Positions 12,091-26,500 of a stretch of DNA of 64,000 nucleotides are shown one piece after another; positions within the stretch are counted from its first letter, which is position 1; each line of letters begins with the position of its first letter. A model generated the notes under the pieces. That model was not told the DNA's origin, searched no databases, and saw only the letters and a program-made list of their open reading frames with translations. The DNA is taken from positions 102,807,906 through 102,871,905 of the forward strand of contig OY804577.1 in assembly GCA_963680875.1 (NCBI GenBank), written 5' to 3'. The DNA is from Bathymodiolus brooksi. Its lineage: Eukaryota; Mollusca; Bivalvia; Mytilida; Modiolidae. Both the position numbers and the translations under genes were made by a program.

Positions 12091-12337
12091 GGACAGTTTA
12101 GGGCTGTCTTAACAGCATAATAGCCCCCCGGGCAAAGCAGTGCAATGGGGACACCTACCTACACAACCACTCACAGTAATAAAAATGTTAATGGTCGATA
12201 AAATTAAACATATATATATCTAGTATTGTATTGGTACTTCCAACAAAATCAGTGTTTAAACATTAAAAAACATGCTGTACACAACATACACAGATTAGCA
12301 TGGGGCCCTATGCTCATGGGCCCCCGGGTAACTGTCC
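12091..12337. mobile_element. Probable MITE
   Basis: The outer ends are inverted ('ggacagttt' and 'aactgtcc'), and inside them 'gccccccgggc' and 'gcccccgggt' face each other. About 247 bp, non-coding; no clear target duplication. Confidence 0.45.
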
Positions 12338-12876
12338 AGCGTGTCCATGCACTAAGATGGCACGGGGACAGTTGTTGTTGGCAGATTTGATGATCTAGAT
12401 GATGACTTGTAATTACAGGTGTATAAATTCATTGTTCTTAAATTATTTAAATTTCCTAGTAATTAGAAAGTTATCATATATCTTCCAAGATTAGGTGATT
12501 TTCCATCTTTTATTTGGGAAAGGATTGTCAAAATTGATATATGAATAATTTTGCTTTATAATATATGTTTCACCTCTGAATCAAATTGAAAAAAATCCCT
12601 ATTTGGCACGTGGAAAACATGAAATGAATGTGATCATACAAAATACATGTAACAAGTGCATGAGCATGACATCATTTCCTCGACAGATCATGACATCATA
12701 TTCTCAGGGGACCATTTCACACCTACTTTCATGGATACATTCAGCATCATTTATGACCTTATAGTGGACGTGAGAATATGTTGACACCAACGAAAGCACC
12801 ATTCCTTAAAGCATTTCACATCTGAGTTTCAAAATGATTTTTTTTTCATGTTTGTTGCTTGTACTTTCTTATTAAA

Positions 12877-12975
12877 TATTCAACAGTACACTATCAACAA
12901 TGGCACAAATCACATTAAATATTCCATATATTCAACAGTACACTATCAACAATGGCACAAATCACATTTAAATTC
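12877..12975. repeat. 52-bp tandem duplication
   Basis: 'tattcaacagtacactatc'...'cacaaatcacatt' occurs twice in direct orientation with a 52-bp offset and almost no divergence, so it is recent. Confidence 0.75.
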
Positions 12976-14439
12976 TCTATCGTATACATTGTCTGCACAT
13001 AAAATATATAATCATGGTTCTGCTTTAGCAAATAAAAACTTTAATCATTGCGTAGAATGAATAATTGTCATATAACTATTATTTTTTCTTAAATGATTAC
13101 CGATAATTTAAAAAACATTCTTATATAACAACTTATAGAAATTATTAATGTTGCAAAAAAAACAAAAAACTTGTATAATGGTACATTATCCAAATATAAT
13201 TTAACAAGTAGAGGCTCACATGAACTTGTATTGCTAATTGGGAAAAGAAGATACATTTTACCATGTATCTTTAACTATTGTCTATTATAATATACATTAG
13301 ATATTGATGTCCTGTCTTTGAAACCCAAATTAATCTTCGGATCAAAATGATGCTTCGTTCCAAATACAACTGCATTTTCATTTCTGGTTCTTTAAAAGAT
13401 AATTATATTTAATGTTTTTATTTGTATCTTAATTTAAACTTAGGACCGACGCCAACCCTAGCCTAGGGTTCAGATGAGACCACAGGGAACCTGACTTTTA
13501 TCCATGAAAGTTTGAATTACATAGCACAATATGTTTTTTGGCTCATAAAATGGCATTTTCAAATAACAGAACTAAGTTTGTAAGAAATGTATCTTCCCAT
13601 TGCAGCCTTATGCTATACTTTAAACCCCACAGGGATCAAACACCATACAACATGGGGGTCTTCATTCAAGCAAACTTGAATCTCCATACACAATGATGTT
13701 TTGTGCCAAATATAATTGCATTTTCATATCTGATTATTTACATTTACAAGTACACAATGTATATATAAATTTTTGTTATTGATGAAAAATAATAGAAAAT
13801 CAATCATTTATAAATTAGTTTGTTTTTTGAGAGACAGTTGGAACCTGAGGAATTTTATATTGAAAGATAAATAATTTCAAATGTTTTTGTACTTTGTAAT
13901 GATATATAAACATAAATATGTAAATATAGATAATGTTTGACCTCTGCTATGTTTTCATGTTATGCATTATGTCATGCTGTTTTCTGTTTGTATTATCTAT
14001 GTAACTGCTATAGTATTTATGTGCTTTGCTCATAAACATATTATTATTATTATTACTACATTATATTTTAAATTTTCCCCACTGCAGTTTATGTCAGACT
14101 TTAGAGTCCATAAACCACAGGGCTTTCATATTTTGAAGGGGGGATTCAGACTTTAATAAATATTTTAAGAATTTTCTCCGGGGGGGGGGTTCAGAACGAC
14201 AGAAAATGGATGGACAGATGTAGGATGCTCAGTGAGGGTAAAAGCAAGGTAGTCAAAAATTCCTGGATATATTTTTTAAGATATTATAAACTATGTTTGA
14301 AACCATCTCATCCCTTATACAATATTTTTTTATGGAATAACTAGAGTGGATACTGAATAATTTTCAACTACAGAGGTTATATTCGTAACATACAGAAAAT
14401 ATAAAATAAGTCCAGTCACTAGCCATCAATTTTTGACCT

Positions 14440-14574
14440 TTAACAGTGAACTAGCTTATTGATTTCTGGGTGGTCTTTAGCAAGTTGTTCTAACGCCTGG
14501 TCAAATTTCATCAACTCTTCCAATGATTTAAGTCCTAATTTGGTTTCTAAACATTTGTAAAAGAAATCTGGAGC
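14440..14574 (-). CDS. ARM-TIR gene exon 11 and stop
   Basis: Residues 646-689 and [18 protein letters not shown] then [18 protein letters not shown] gives the long last helix. Acceptor is a long T tract ending CAG. Confidence 0.8.
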   Translation of the reverse strand, partial: APDFFYKCLETKLGLKSLEELMKFDQALEQLAKDHPEINKLVHC

Positions 14575-17500
14575 CTGAAAAAAAAAAATTAATATTTTAA
14601 AAATAAAATGATAGATCTAAATTAATGGTAATATAATTGAGATTAAATAAAACTTGAAAAACATGAGGGAAAAAACGAGATATCCATGGGAAAATAATAT
14701 GAGTCAATGTTGTAAACTAAACGATTTACAGAGTGAGTGAGTAAGTGATTGTTGTCTAACGCTAGAGAAAAATTATTCAGCTATGCCATGGGGAGAACAA
14801 ATTACATTTCAATGATATAGTGATGATGAGACCCTCTTTGTAATAGACCAACATGCTTAGTTGAATTTTTATAGTGCTAAAACACTGAAACAACACTTCA
14901 TTGAAAGAAATATCGATCCACTTGGACACATTCTCCTGATTCTGAACTAACTAGTCTTTGCTCGTACTCCTTAATGCTGCGTGCTTAGTGAAGAAGCAGC
15001 AAATACTAATTTTATTGTTTTTGGTTTGTCCTGACCGGACTAATAATCTGCCGCACTGAAGGCAAGCTTGGCAACCATAAAACCATCTATGCAGTTAATT
15101 GGCAATATAATCAACACTGTACAATTTACCTTCTTTTTTATACTCTGTTGTTTTGTGTATTCTATAAAAGATATTTGTTGGATTCATATATAAAACTAGT
15201 AAAATGTGAGCTGATGTTCAGCAAGGATACCACAGCTTAATATATGTTGAAAAACGTTGCTAGAGGAATGACATACATAAATACAAAAATCACAATCAGC
15301 TATTGTGATACGCTATGGTCCGCCAAACATCTAACAGAACCAAATTAGAGGTCTTGTCCAGATGATCTATTACAATATCGTACAACGTTGACAAATTGAG
15401 AGTAATCTAATAGACAGTTACAAAACTTACTCGAATGAATAATTTGTATAAAAAACACAGTTGTTCTCCCGACAGTTCCTGAAGACCAGAAAATCTGAAA
15501 AAAATTAATAATTTATACATATAAAAAAAAAATACAATTCCCCTATTAAATGCAGACAAGAAAGCATCAATATAAATTATTGATGTTTTTATATATTATC
15601 TATTTATTATGCGAAAACAGCATGTTTCCTCAGAAGGAGAGAGAGATCATCATTATTAAACGGAAATAACTCCTTAAAAAATGGCAAAATACAACTGAAA
15701 AATCAGCATATTATTATCTCAAACTTACACTTTTATAAAACTAAGTATTTCTTTTTTATAACATGTATTACAAACACTGGTATAACTTAAGCTGCTTACG
15801 CTTGTAAATCATTTTGTTGTAACCAGTTTTTCATGTCTTGACTTTTCCATTGTAGAAGTACAATTTCCTCTTTATTAATTTCAGGTTGTGGTACATATGT
15901 TGGTTGAGGTAGCATGCTTTGTTTACGTGCCTACAATATGAACTTTAAAATATAAGACATTTCTCTTTTTGTGTGGTAGACAATTTTGAAATAATTGCAC
16001 ATCCATGGAGATATTGCTTTTAGTAATCAGGATATCGCATGAAATGAATAAGCGACATTGGATATACAGTGAAACCTGTCTAGGTCTCTAAAGCAAACCC
16101 TAAATAAACAGGAATCATGTATAATCTGAACTTTAAATACAGACAGGATTCAGAAACAAGCAATTATTTCTTTTATAAATCTGTCTCCAAATACTTGTTA
16201 ATTGAACTCACTTAAACAGAACACAATGGTTGGTCCCAAGGAGGTTCAGTTTAGACAGGTTTCAGTATAATATATTTATGTTTTTAGAAACATTGTTACT
16301 TTCAAATTGGTTAGTAGTGAATCTGAATCCAAATATGAGAAATTTCGGAATTAGGGTTCCTTATAAAACTCTTTTTCTTTTATAAATAAAATTGATTTAG
16401 TTTTTTTTAGGGTACTCTGGTTTCATCAACCAATAAAAATGACTGCCACAATATCTGAAATATTGTTCAAAGTGGTATTAATCACCAATAATATATCCTT
16501 ATTAACATAAATAATATATTCTGACTTGTGTAGTCTGTATTCATTTCTTTAATAAAGTATAACCTATAACCTCTAACCTACCGCAGGGTTCATCACTCCA
16601 TCCAACTCAGTTTTCATTTCACGAAACTTTTTATCAAAGTCATACTTTCCACTAAAATCATAGAATTTTTTGGAACCAATAAGGATTCCCAGCCATCCGT
16701 CTGGTCTGTATCTGTTTTGTAACAAGACAGGTATGACCATCTTATCTCTGGCAAAAGCATACTCTGCCTCTATTATAAAAAAAACCACATTTATTCTTAT
16801 ACATTTTTTTTTGTATCTGATGAATTCATTAAATTAGTGGTATTTTAATATACATTTTGATATATCATAATCAGCAAATATTGGATGGATTGATTGGTAG
16901 TTAACGCCAACTTTAGCAATATTTCAGCTATATCCTGGATTTGAAGAAAAAAAATGGAAGAATGTGTCCATAGCAATCGTAACTACTCGGCCATTCTCGC
17001 TTTCCTGCAAATTATTTGCAGCTCGGCCATTCTCGCTTCCCTGCAAATTATTTGCAGGGTAGCGAGAATGGCCGAGTAGTTACGATTGGTGTCCATAGAA
17101 CCTGGATACCAGCTAAAGTAAACAGGGAACATGGATACCAGCTAAAGCAATCGGCAAACCTCAGGTGAGTCCGCTTCTCTCCCTCAGTATGATGAAGGTA
17201 CAGAATCAGCCGAAGTTGCGACGAGTGCAGCTAAAGTAAACAGGGAACATGGATACCAGCTAAAGTAAACAGGGAACCTGGATACCAGCTAAAGTAATCA
17301 GGGAACATGGATACCAGCTAAAGTAAACAGGGAACATGGATACCAGCTAAAGTAAACAGGGAACATGGATACCAGCTAAAGTAAACAGGGAACATGAATA
17401 CCAGCTAAAGTAAACAGGGACATATCTCCAGAACAGAGGAAGCAGTAAAGTCTAAAATCAGACTAGGCCTTCCTTTTATGGTCATTAACCATGTGTATAA

Positions 17501-20500
17501 ATTTCCAGTGATTTGTGTCTTGGGGAACTTAAATTATATAGCAGAAACCAAATGTGTGGCATATAGACATGAATGTCAGTGTGTGAATAAAAAAATACAT
17601 AACAATCAAAATTAAAAATATTCTTTTTTTACTCAACAATTTTTCCATCAAAATCTATCCTCATTCATTTACAGCTGTCATTTATATAAAATCAAACACT
17701 AAAAACTTGAATAACAAAGACCCTAAAATAAATTCTAGTAATTATTTTCTTCTTTTTTTAAATGTTGATGTTGCTTTCAAAACATGTGTAAAATGTCAAC
17801 ATTCAATAGCTTGCCCCAGAAGATTTTTGCACTGCAAGTCTATATATTCTACAAAGGAGTATATCAACTGAATATTATAAAATGTTACAGTATGTAGATG
17901 GGTGTCAGCTTTTGAATGGATGAACAACTGGGAATGTCAGCATATATTCTCAACAACAAGGAAGATATATAAGAATCTAGATGGTAGATGCATTATGCAT
18001 GTCATTTGACAACATTGGCTGATATTTTAACTAAACTCTTATTCACTTACAAGTGTCTTACTGCTATATTAGTCCCCCTCTTAAAAGGCCACCCCTTCTG
18101 CAATGAAAAAGTGGTCTTATAAGATCTAGAGGAGTGGCCACTTTTGAAATGGGTGATTTAGAAAATTATATTTTATTTCAAGCGTAGCCGACATCCGACC
18201 TTATAAGGATGGATTTTGGTGGAAGTGGCCTTATAAGAGGATTTTCCTTTGGTGGGAGTGGCCTTATAAGATGGAAACTACTGTATTATATTATCCTTCC
18301 TGCAAGATATGGCAACAAATTTTCTTCAAACCACCTCCCCAAAATGTATATGCCTTGCCAAATGAATTTGCATCCATTTAGTGCTACTCTAAATTTTGTG
18401 TTTCTACCATTAATAGAAGCAGTTTTGAGAAATGAACCAATCTCAAACCTGTTCAACAAGATTTACAGTCTTTATGTTGAGAAATGAACCAATCACAAAC
18501 CTGTTCAACAAGATTTACAGTCTTTATGTTGAGAAATGAACCAATCACAAACCTGTTCAACAAGATTTACAGTCTTTATGTTGAGAAATGAACCAATCTC
18601 AAACCTGTTCAACAAGATTTACAGTCTTTATGTTGAGAAATGAACCAATCTCAAACCTGTTCAACAAGATTTACAGTCTTTATGTTGAGAAATGAACCAA
18701 TCTCAAACCTGTTCAACAAGATTTACAGTCTTTATGTTGAGAAATGAACCAATCACAAACCTGTTCAACAAGATTTACAGTCTTTATGTTGAGAAATGAA
18801 CCAATCACAAACCTGTTCAACAAGATTTACAGTCTTTATGTTGAGAAATGAACCAATCTCAAACCTGTTCAACAAGATTTACAGTCTTTATGTTGAGAAA
18901 TGAACCAATCTCAAACCTGTTCAACAAGATTTACAGTCTTTATGTTGAGAAATGAACCAATCTCAAACCTGTTCAACAAGATTTACAGTCTTTATGTTGA
19001 GAAATGAACCAATCACAAACCTGTTCAACAAGATTTACAGTCTTTATGTTGAGAAATGAACCAATCACAAACCTGTTCAACAAGATTTAGTCTTTATGTT
19101 GAGAAATGAACCAATCTCAAACCTGTTCAACAAGATTTACAGTCTTTATGTTGAGAAATGAACCAATCACAAACCTGTTCAACAAGATTTACAGTCTTTA
19201 TGTTGAGAAATGAACCAATCACAAACCTGTTCAACAAGATTTACAGTCTTTATGTAGAGAAATGAACCAATCACAAACCTGTTCAACAAGATTTACAGTC
19301 TTTATGTTGAGAAATGAACCAATCACAAACCTGTTCTACAATATTTACTGTCTTTATGTTGAGAAATGAACCAATCACAAACCTGTTCTACAATATTTAC
19401 TGTCTTTATGTTGAGAAATAAACCAATCACATACCTGTTCTACAATATTTACTGTCTTTTTTTATTGAGAAATGAACCAATCACAAACCTGTTCTACAAT
19501 ATTACTGTCTGTACATTGAGAAATGAACCAATCACAAACCTGTTCTACAATATTTATTGTCTTTATAGTTTTCTGAATTTTGAGAAATGAACCAATCACA
19601 AACCTGTTCTACAATTTTTACTGTCTTTATATTTTTCTGAATAGCAAACCAAGATAACAGCAGCCTTTTCTATTGCTGATGCCATCATCTGTAACATGGA
19701 TCCTTCCATAAATTCTACATCTATCCACACAGGAAAATTATGTTCTGCTAACTTTTCTTTTATCTGTAAAACATATTACGCATGTACATATGGAAAACCA
19801 CTCCTGCCCATCAGAAATCCTCGTTACCGTTAAATAAATAAAGAATTGAATTACATGTACCATATATAGTATACATGTACTTACCAAATCTACATCTTTC
19901 TACAGAGGGAAGTTGTAGATGGCAAAGTGTGGTTGGTTTGTTTATGGTGCTTAACGCCACTTTCAACAATATTTCAGCTAATATATTGTGGCGGTAAGTT
20001 TAATTAGTGGAGGAAACCGGAGTACTCGGAAAAAACCACTGACATGTTGGAAGTCACTTACAAACTTTATCACATAATGTTGTATCGAGTACATCTTGCC
20101 ATGAAAGGGGTTCGAACTCACAATGGCAAAGTGTGATATATTGTTATATTTTTAATTAAAATTCATAAGCAAAATATTTATTGTACATGTATAAAATATA
20201 TAATTTTTGACAGAAAATCTCCAAATAAGGAAAGTGTTTTTTACGCATTCCCTTTAACTGCTATAATATATATAACATAAGGTAAAGATAAAAGTGTGTA
20301 CTGTTCTGGTATCCCCTCTAATAAGGCCACCCCTGCAATGGAAAAGTAGCCTTACAAGAAGTGTGGTCTCTCTTGAGGAGGACAAGTTAGAAGTATTTTA
20401 TGATCACAGTGCATCTAAAAACCTTTGGTGTGAGTGGCCTTATAAGATGGGTTTCTATTGGTGTGAGTGGCCTTATAAGAGGGGTTTCTATTGGTGGGAG

Positions 20501-23500
20501 TGGCCTTATAAGAGGGGTTTCTATTGGTGGGAGTGGCCTTATAAGATGGGTTTCTATTGGTGGGAGTGGCCTTATAAGATGGGTTTCTATTGGTGGGAGT
20601 GGCCTTATAAGATGAGTTTCTATTGGTGTGAGTGGCCTTATAAGAGGGGTTTCTATTGGTGTGAGTGGCCTTATAAAATGGGTTTTCTATTGGTGCGAGT
20701 GGCTTTATAAGATGGGTTTCTATTGGTGGGAGTGGCCTTATAAGAGGGGTTTCTATTGGTGGGAGTGGCCTTATAAGATGAGTTTCTATTGGTGTGAGTG
20801 ACCTTATAAGAGAGGTTTCTATTGGTGGGAGTGGCCTTATAAGATGGGTTTCTATTGGTGGCAGTGGCCTTATAAGATGAGTTTCTATTGGTGTGAGTGG
20901 CCTTATAAGATGGGTTTCTATTGGTGGGAGTGGCCTTATAAGATGGGTTTCTATTGGCGGGAGTGGCCTTATAAGATGAGTTTCTATTGGTGGGAGTAGC
21001 CTTATAAGATGGGTTTCTATTGGTGGGAGTGGCCTTATAAGATGGGTTTCTATTGGTGGGAGTGGCCTTATAAGATGGGTTTCTATTGGTGGGAGTGGCC
21101 TTATAAGATGGGTTTCTATTGGTGGGAGTGGCCTTATAAGATGGGTTTCTATTGGTGTGAGTGGCCTTATAAGATGGGTTTCTATTGGTGGGAGTGGCCT
21201 TATAATAGGGGTTTCTATTGGTGGGAGTGGCCTTATAAGATGGGTTTCTATTGGTGTGAGTGGCTTTATAAGATGGTTTTCTATTGGTGGGAGTGGCCTT
21301 ATAAGATGGGTTTTTATTGGTGGGAGTGGCCTTATAAGATGGGTTTCTATTGGTGGGAGTGGCCTTATAAGATGAGTTTCTATTGGTTTGAGTGGCCTTA
21401 TAAGATGGGTTTCTATTGGTGGGAGTGGCCTTATAAGATGGGTTTCTATTGGTGGGAGTGGCCTTATAAGATGGGTTTCTATTGGTGGGAGTGGCCTTAT
21501 AAGATGGGTTTCTATTGGTGGGAGTGGCCTTATAAGATGGGTTTCTATTGGTGGGAGTGGCTTTATAAGAGGGGGACTACTGTATACATGTATCTGCTTT
21601 AATTTGTTTTTAGACGATAAAAGTGTCAAATGTACAAATAATCTAAAACCAACTTGTTTATAAAAGGGTGAATAACTGGTTTTTGTATGTAATGGTGAAT
21701 ACATGAGTAGCTTTAGAAATGGAAATAATTATGTTGCACATGACGACACTCATGGATTATTTTTATTCATTCTCCATTACATTATGATGATGTCTATTTA
21801 GTACTAGACCAACATAATGAGCTGAAACAAGAGTCTACAGGCAGACAGACATGTCACTCCACCTGAACATATTATCCTGACTCAAAGACAAGCAGATGTT
21901 TCAAGCCAAAGAATAAGCGACTAGTAAAATCTGTTTAAAAAAAAGGAAGGTGAAACATCTTTATGGAATAACATCTGAAGCTTTGTGATTGGTTATGTGC
22001 AATTTGTCATATAAAAAACAGAAATATCTAGTTCCTTTTAAAGAATGGATATAAACTGAACACTCTACTACACTCGGCCACATGTCGAAAAAAATCATCC
22101 TCCCCTTTACTGTGTGACTACAATTTTATATCATTTGATCAACTATTTCGTCATGACTGTCCAAGATGTTTGTAAACAAAGAATGAGTACAAAGGCATGG
22201 CTTATGCCCCAATGGTGTGGCAGAGGCGATAGTGATAGACGTATGATACCCAGAATCCTTTGCGTGAAGATTGTAATAAAAATGTAGATATCAAATTTAG
22301 TGTGCACAACATGTTTCTGGGATAACCTTCATCAGGTATGCTTAATATCGAAAGATTGGAACCCCAAATAATTTAAAGTTTTGGGAGCAATAAAACCAAA
22401 GGGTCTTAACAGGATAGCCAAAATCGGTTAAGGTCAACTTTGCCTGATGGAGGAGGACCTTAGTTTTATTATTAATTACTGACCTGAAGTATTATTTTCT
22501 GATTGGCCCATTGATAACTGATCATTATATGTTGCCGATGTTCAGGATCTTCAGGTAAGGATTCCTTCCCATCTACTGATTTCATCAGATTTTTTTCATC
22601 TGTAAAGTTTAAATTGTCTCTTTATATCAATAATATAATTTAAAGTGATTTATTTTCCACTTGTTTGTACTTATACCCAGAGGCTCACCTGTTCAATCGA
22701 GCTATGTTCATCATTTAAAACCTTTTAGTTGGGAAAACAAAACAAAATTTGAAGAAGAACATTTCTTAAAGAAAAGTTTAATTTTTTTTATCAAAGACAT
22801 TTCAACCATCAAGTCCAAAGAATATGATATTAATTATAGTGACTTCATTTGATTATTTCTTAAAATTGAATTGCCTCCCCTTGTCTAATTACCATACATT
22901 ATTATTGTTGTCACAACATAATTTAACCAAAGTTGTAAAATACATTTCTTCTATTCCATTAGAGTGTTGGTTAAATATTTGTAATATTTTTAATCACCAT
23001 GGTAGTTAAATTTCTGCCAGAGAATTCCCACCTAATTCCTTTTGACATTCATTTAACAATAGAAATTAACAACTTACAAATATTTTTTATGTTTCAGTTA
23101 TAGGAGAAACAGGTTCCCCTTCTGCTACCATTGGATTATAATATTTCTCCACTCTCAGTAGTTAAATTTTCAAATTTTAAAACTCTTACTAAAGCTTGAG
23201 ATTTAAAATTTGAAAATAAATCTCAAGTGGATAAATATCATAATCCACTGGAAGCAGAAGGTTTGGGCTTGGGTTTATTGTGCTTAACGTCACTTTCAAC
23301 AATATTTCAGCTATATCATGGTGGCCAGTTTTATTGGTGAATGAAATCGGAGTACCCGGAAAAAAATCACTGACAAACTTTATCATATAATGTTGTATCG
23401 AGTACACCTCGCCTGGGTGGGATTAGAACTCACAACGTTAGTGGTGATAGGTACTGATTGCATAGGTAGTTATAAATCCAACTACCATAAGATCATGACC

Positions 23501-26500
23501 ACGATGACCCCTGGTAGCAAAAGGAGAATTTGCATGAATGCTGTAGATGGTACTATAAAAAATACACATTAATTAATGAGTTAACTTACTCTCAGGATTG
23601 ATGACAAACAGTGCTTTTCCAACACAGTCTGCTAGCTCAAAATTGCTGTGTTTCTGTAATCCTTCCAAGTGTGACATCAATTCTTTATCACCCTACAAAG
23701 ATTTAAAAGTTCTTAAAAGAAATTTATGGCACATGACCATAAAAAATAAGTGTGACCTCATGGACAATGGTTAACTTTAGATGGATAAACGAAATCAACA
23801 ATCAAGTGACAAACGACTGGTTGAAACATTCACTCTATGATGGAAATGTGATCTATAATGATTAGATCGATGTATAGTTGAGATCCCATTAAACAGTTTA
23901 ATCCCGCCACATTTTTGTGCCTGTCACAAGCCGTGACCTGGATTTCCAACATCATATGTCATGGTCCCTTTTCTTTATGTTCAACGAGCTAAGGTGAGAG
24001 GTGATTGTTCATTTTGTTAACATTGATGGAATTCTTGACCATCACTCAGTAAGCTTTCTTTTCATTATAGTTATAGACAAAACAGATCTGATCATCATAA
24101 ATTGATGAAAATAAATTAAATTGTCTATGAAAATGAATTCAGTCAGGTTACAGGGATGAGACTTATTAAGGCCACTCGCATGTCATCCAATATGGGGTTT
24201 CCTCAGATCTCCCACGCTGTAGTATATCAGTAATGGGAAGCAAGTTCGAGATCTGATTTTAATCAGATTGACACTGAAAATGAAAAACATTACTACACAA
24301 AACACGACATCAGAACAAATAAAAAAAAAAATTCTACATAAAATGCACTTATACAGGGTTCTCAAAATGTGCCGGCAACCGGCGATTTCACCGTTTACTT
24401 TCACATTTTCAGCGGTTAAAAATCTATCAAGCATGGGTTTTCCAACAATTTTTATGTTTATGTGAATTGTCGTTATCGCGTTTTGTTGATCTATATCTTC
24501 TTATCGATTACTTTTACTATTGCAATCAACCGAACACTAACAAATCCACCATTTTCTAAATATATCTAACTCCCGGTGACGTCACGGTGGGAACTCCGGA
24601 CTTCAACTACACAACATTTCGGACTTCACTTGGTTCTACTATATAGATGCGCGAAGCGTTCCGAGTGGAGTATTTGCTCATGAAGGATGTGCAGTCGTCA
24701 CATTCCAAAGGCTGGGATATCCCTTTACGTAACGTAAAAACAAGCAAGGAAATCGATGATGATTTAATGGTTTTTCGGTAATTTAAAGTTTTCGGATAAT
24801 TTTCAAAGCGAGAACGTTAATATTTATGCTTGGTAGCATCACTCGTGATCCTATTTTTTTGTAGTAAAGCACGAATTTTGTTGCAAGTCAAAAATATTAT
24901 TTTCAGGTCATTGATGATTACGAAAAGATTACTGGACGTTGTGTCCTGTGAATTAAAAAAAAAATGTTTAAAGAAAGGAGGTCCTGTGGAAGCAATGAAG
25001 GTCCAGTGAAATTTTTATCTACACAGGACCTTCTGTCCTGTTAAAAAAAGTTAAGTTTCACTGGGACTGGATTTGAGCCAACAATCCTTGAGATTTCATT
25101 CATTATTCAACGTGAGAGTAATAATCAGATTAAAATATGAGACCTCTAGTTATTTATAGTTATATATTACAACATTTTTCAATTCTTCTTGCAGAAGAGA
25201 TATTCTGAGGCTGATTTTGTCATGAAAGTTGCCTGGAAAATTGCTTTGTATAACCTTGTTTTTCACCAGCTGCCACTGATACAACATTGTAGTATATTTT
25301 ACAAAAAAAATGTCTTTCAGAATACCAAAAATTTTAGGAGAATTCAATGGCAAAATATGCTCAGAATGGCCTCAGAATGCATCTCATACAATCTAGAATT
25401 TCAAAATTTTCCCTGTACCCCCTGCCTACCAGAGAGGAGGGAACCCCCCCTTTCGGGATCTCCCCCTCGGTTTGTGCCTCTGGCACTCAACTCTCCCCCT
25501 ACTTTATAAATTGAGACTCCTACTTCAATTCTTTTTGCGAACCCTGCTTATTAGGAAACGCATCAGTGAAAAAGAAACTTACTGTAAATTTCTTCTTATT
25601 TTTTTCTGCAAATGCCAATTCCCATATAGCCCTAACTGCAGCTAGTTTTTGGTCTTCAGATTTACTTTTTATGATGGAATCCCTTAACATTGTATATGTT
25701 TTCTTTCTTTCCATGATTTTAACTTTATTGTCGTCACTTTTGGCAAGACCTGCAAGTCCATCAATAAGTTCATGGACACTAAATCCTTCATTGCGTTTGT
25801 CTTTTTCTTTCACGGCTTTGGTGATCATGTCTAAGAGGAAGTCAAAGAGAGACGGGTCTGCAGTTAAGAATTTGTTTTGATCTTCATTTACCATGTATGA
25901 TAGTGCTATCAAGGTAGTTAACTTTACAACTGAAAATAAAAATGATGAAGCAATCAATCAATCAATGTACCAAACTAAAATTGTATGTCTCCAGTATTTA
26001 CATTGTCCTTTTGGGGACTGAGTTTAGTTCATTACCAAAGTACTGTGATTGTGAAATAAAGAACAACAAAAGAATAGTTCATCAACTATTGTAGTGTCTA
26101 TATTTACATAGCTTTTAGACTGAAGGATAGTGCACCTACTGTGTGGACATTGACTGTTGTAGTGTCTATATTTACATAGTTTTTAGACTGGAGGATAGTG
26201 CACCTACTGTGTGGACATTGACTGTTGTAGTGTCTATATTTACATAGCTTTTAGACTGAAGGATAGTGCACCTATTGTGTGGACATTGACTGTTGTAGTG
26301 TCTATATTTACATAGTTTTTAGACTGAAGGGTAGTGCACCTATGGTGTGGACATTGATTGCTGTAGTGTCTATATTTAAATAGCTTTTAGACTGAAGGGT
26401 AATGCACCTATTGTGTGGACATTGACTGTTGTAGTGTCTATATTTACATAGTTTTTAGACTGAAGGATAGTGCACCTATTGTGTGGACATTGACTGTTGT

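Larger units (their letters stand above)
11800..14439. other. Non-coding stretch 3' of the ARM-TIR gene
   Basis: I see no gene. Apart from the MITE at 12091-12337 and the duplication at 12877-12975, there are two diverged copies of a 'aatgatg.ttcgt.ccaaata.aa.tgcattttcat' repeat near 13345 and 13690, and a G9 tract near 14180. The 3' UTR of the ARM-TIR gene should begin below 14440, but no AATAAA is obvious on the minus strand. Confidence 0.45.

Noticed and set aside
19604..19640. Earlier donor GACA|GTAAAA for exon 7
   Set aside because: It would drop the conserved NCRTE motif: the exon would run KYKD directly into exon 8 AEYAF. The GTTTGT donor keeps the motif and the phase.
20415..21704. 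429-codon minus-strand frame and several plus-strand frames with regular repeats
   Set aside because: They arise because the 33-bp unit is divisible by three and lacks stops. The region is an intronic repeat with element ends, and frames open on both strands at once.
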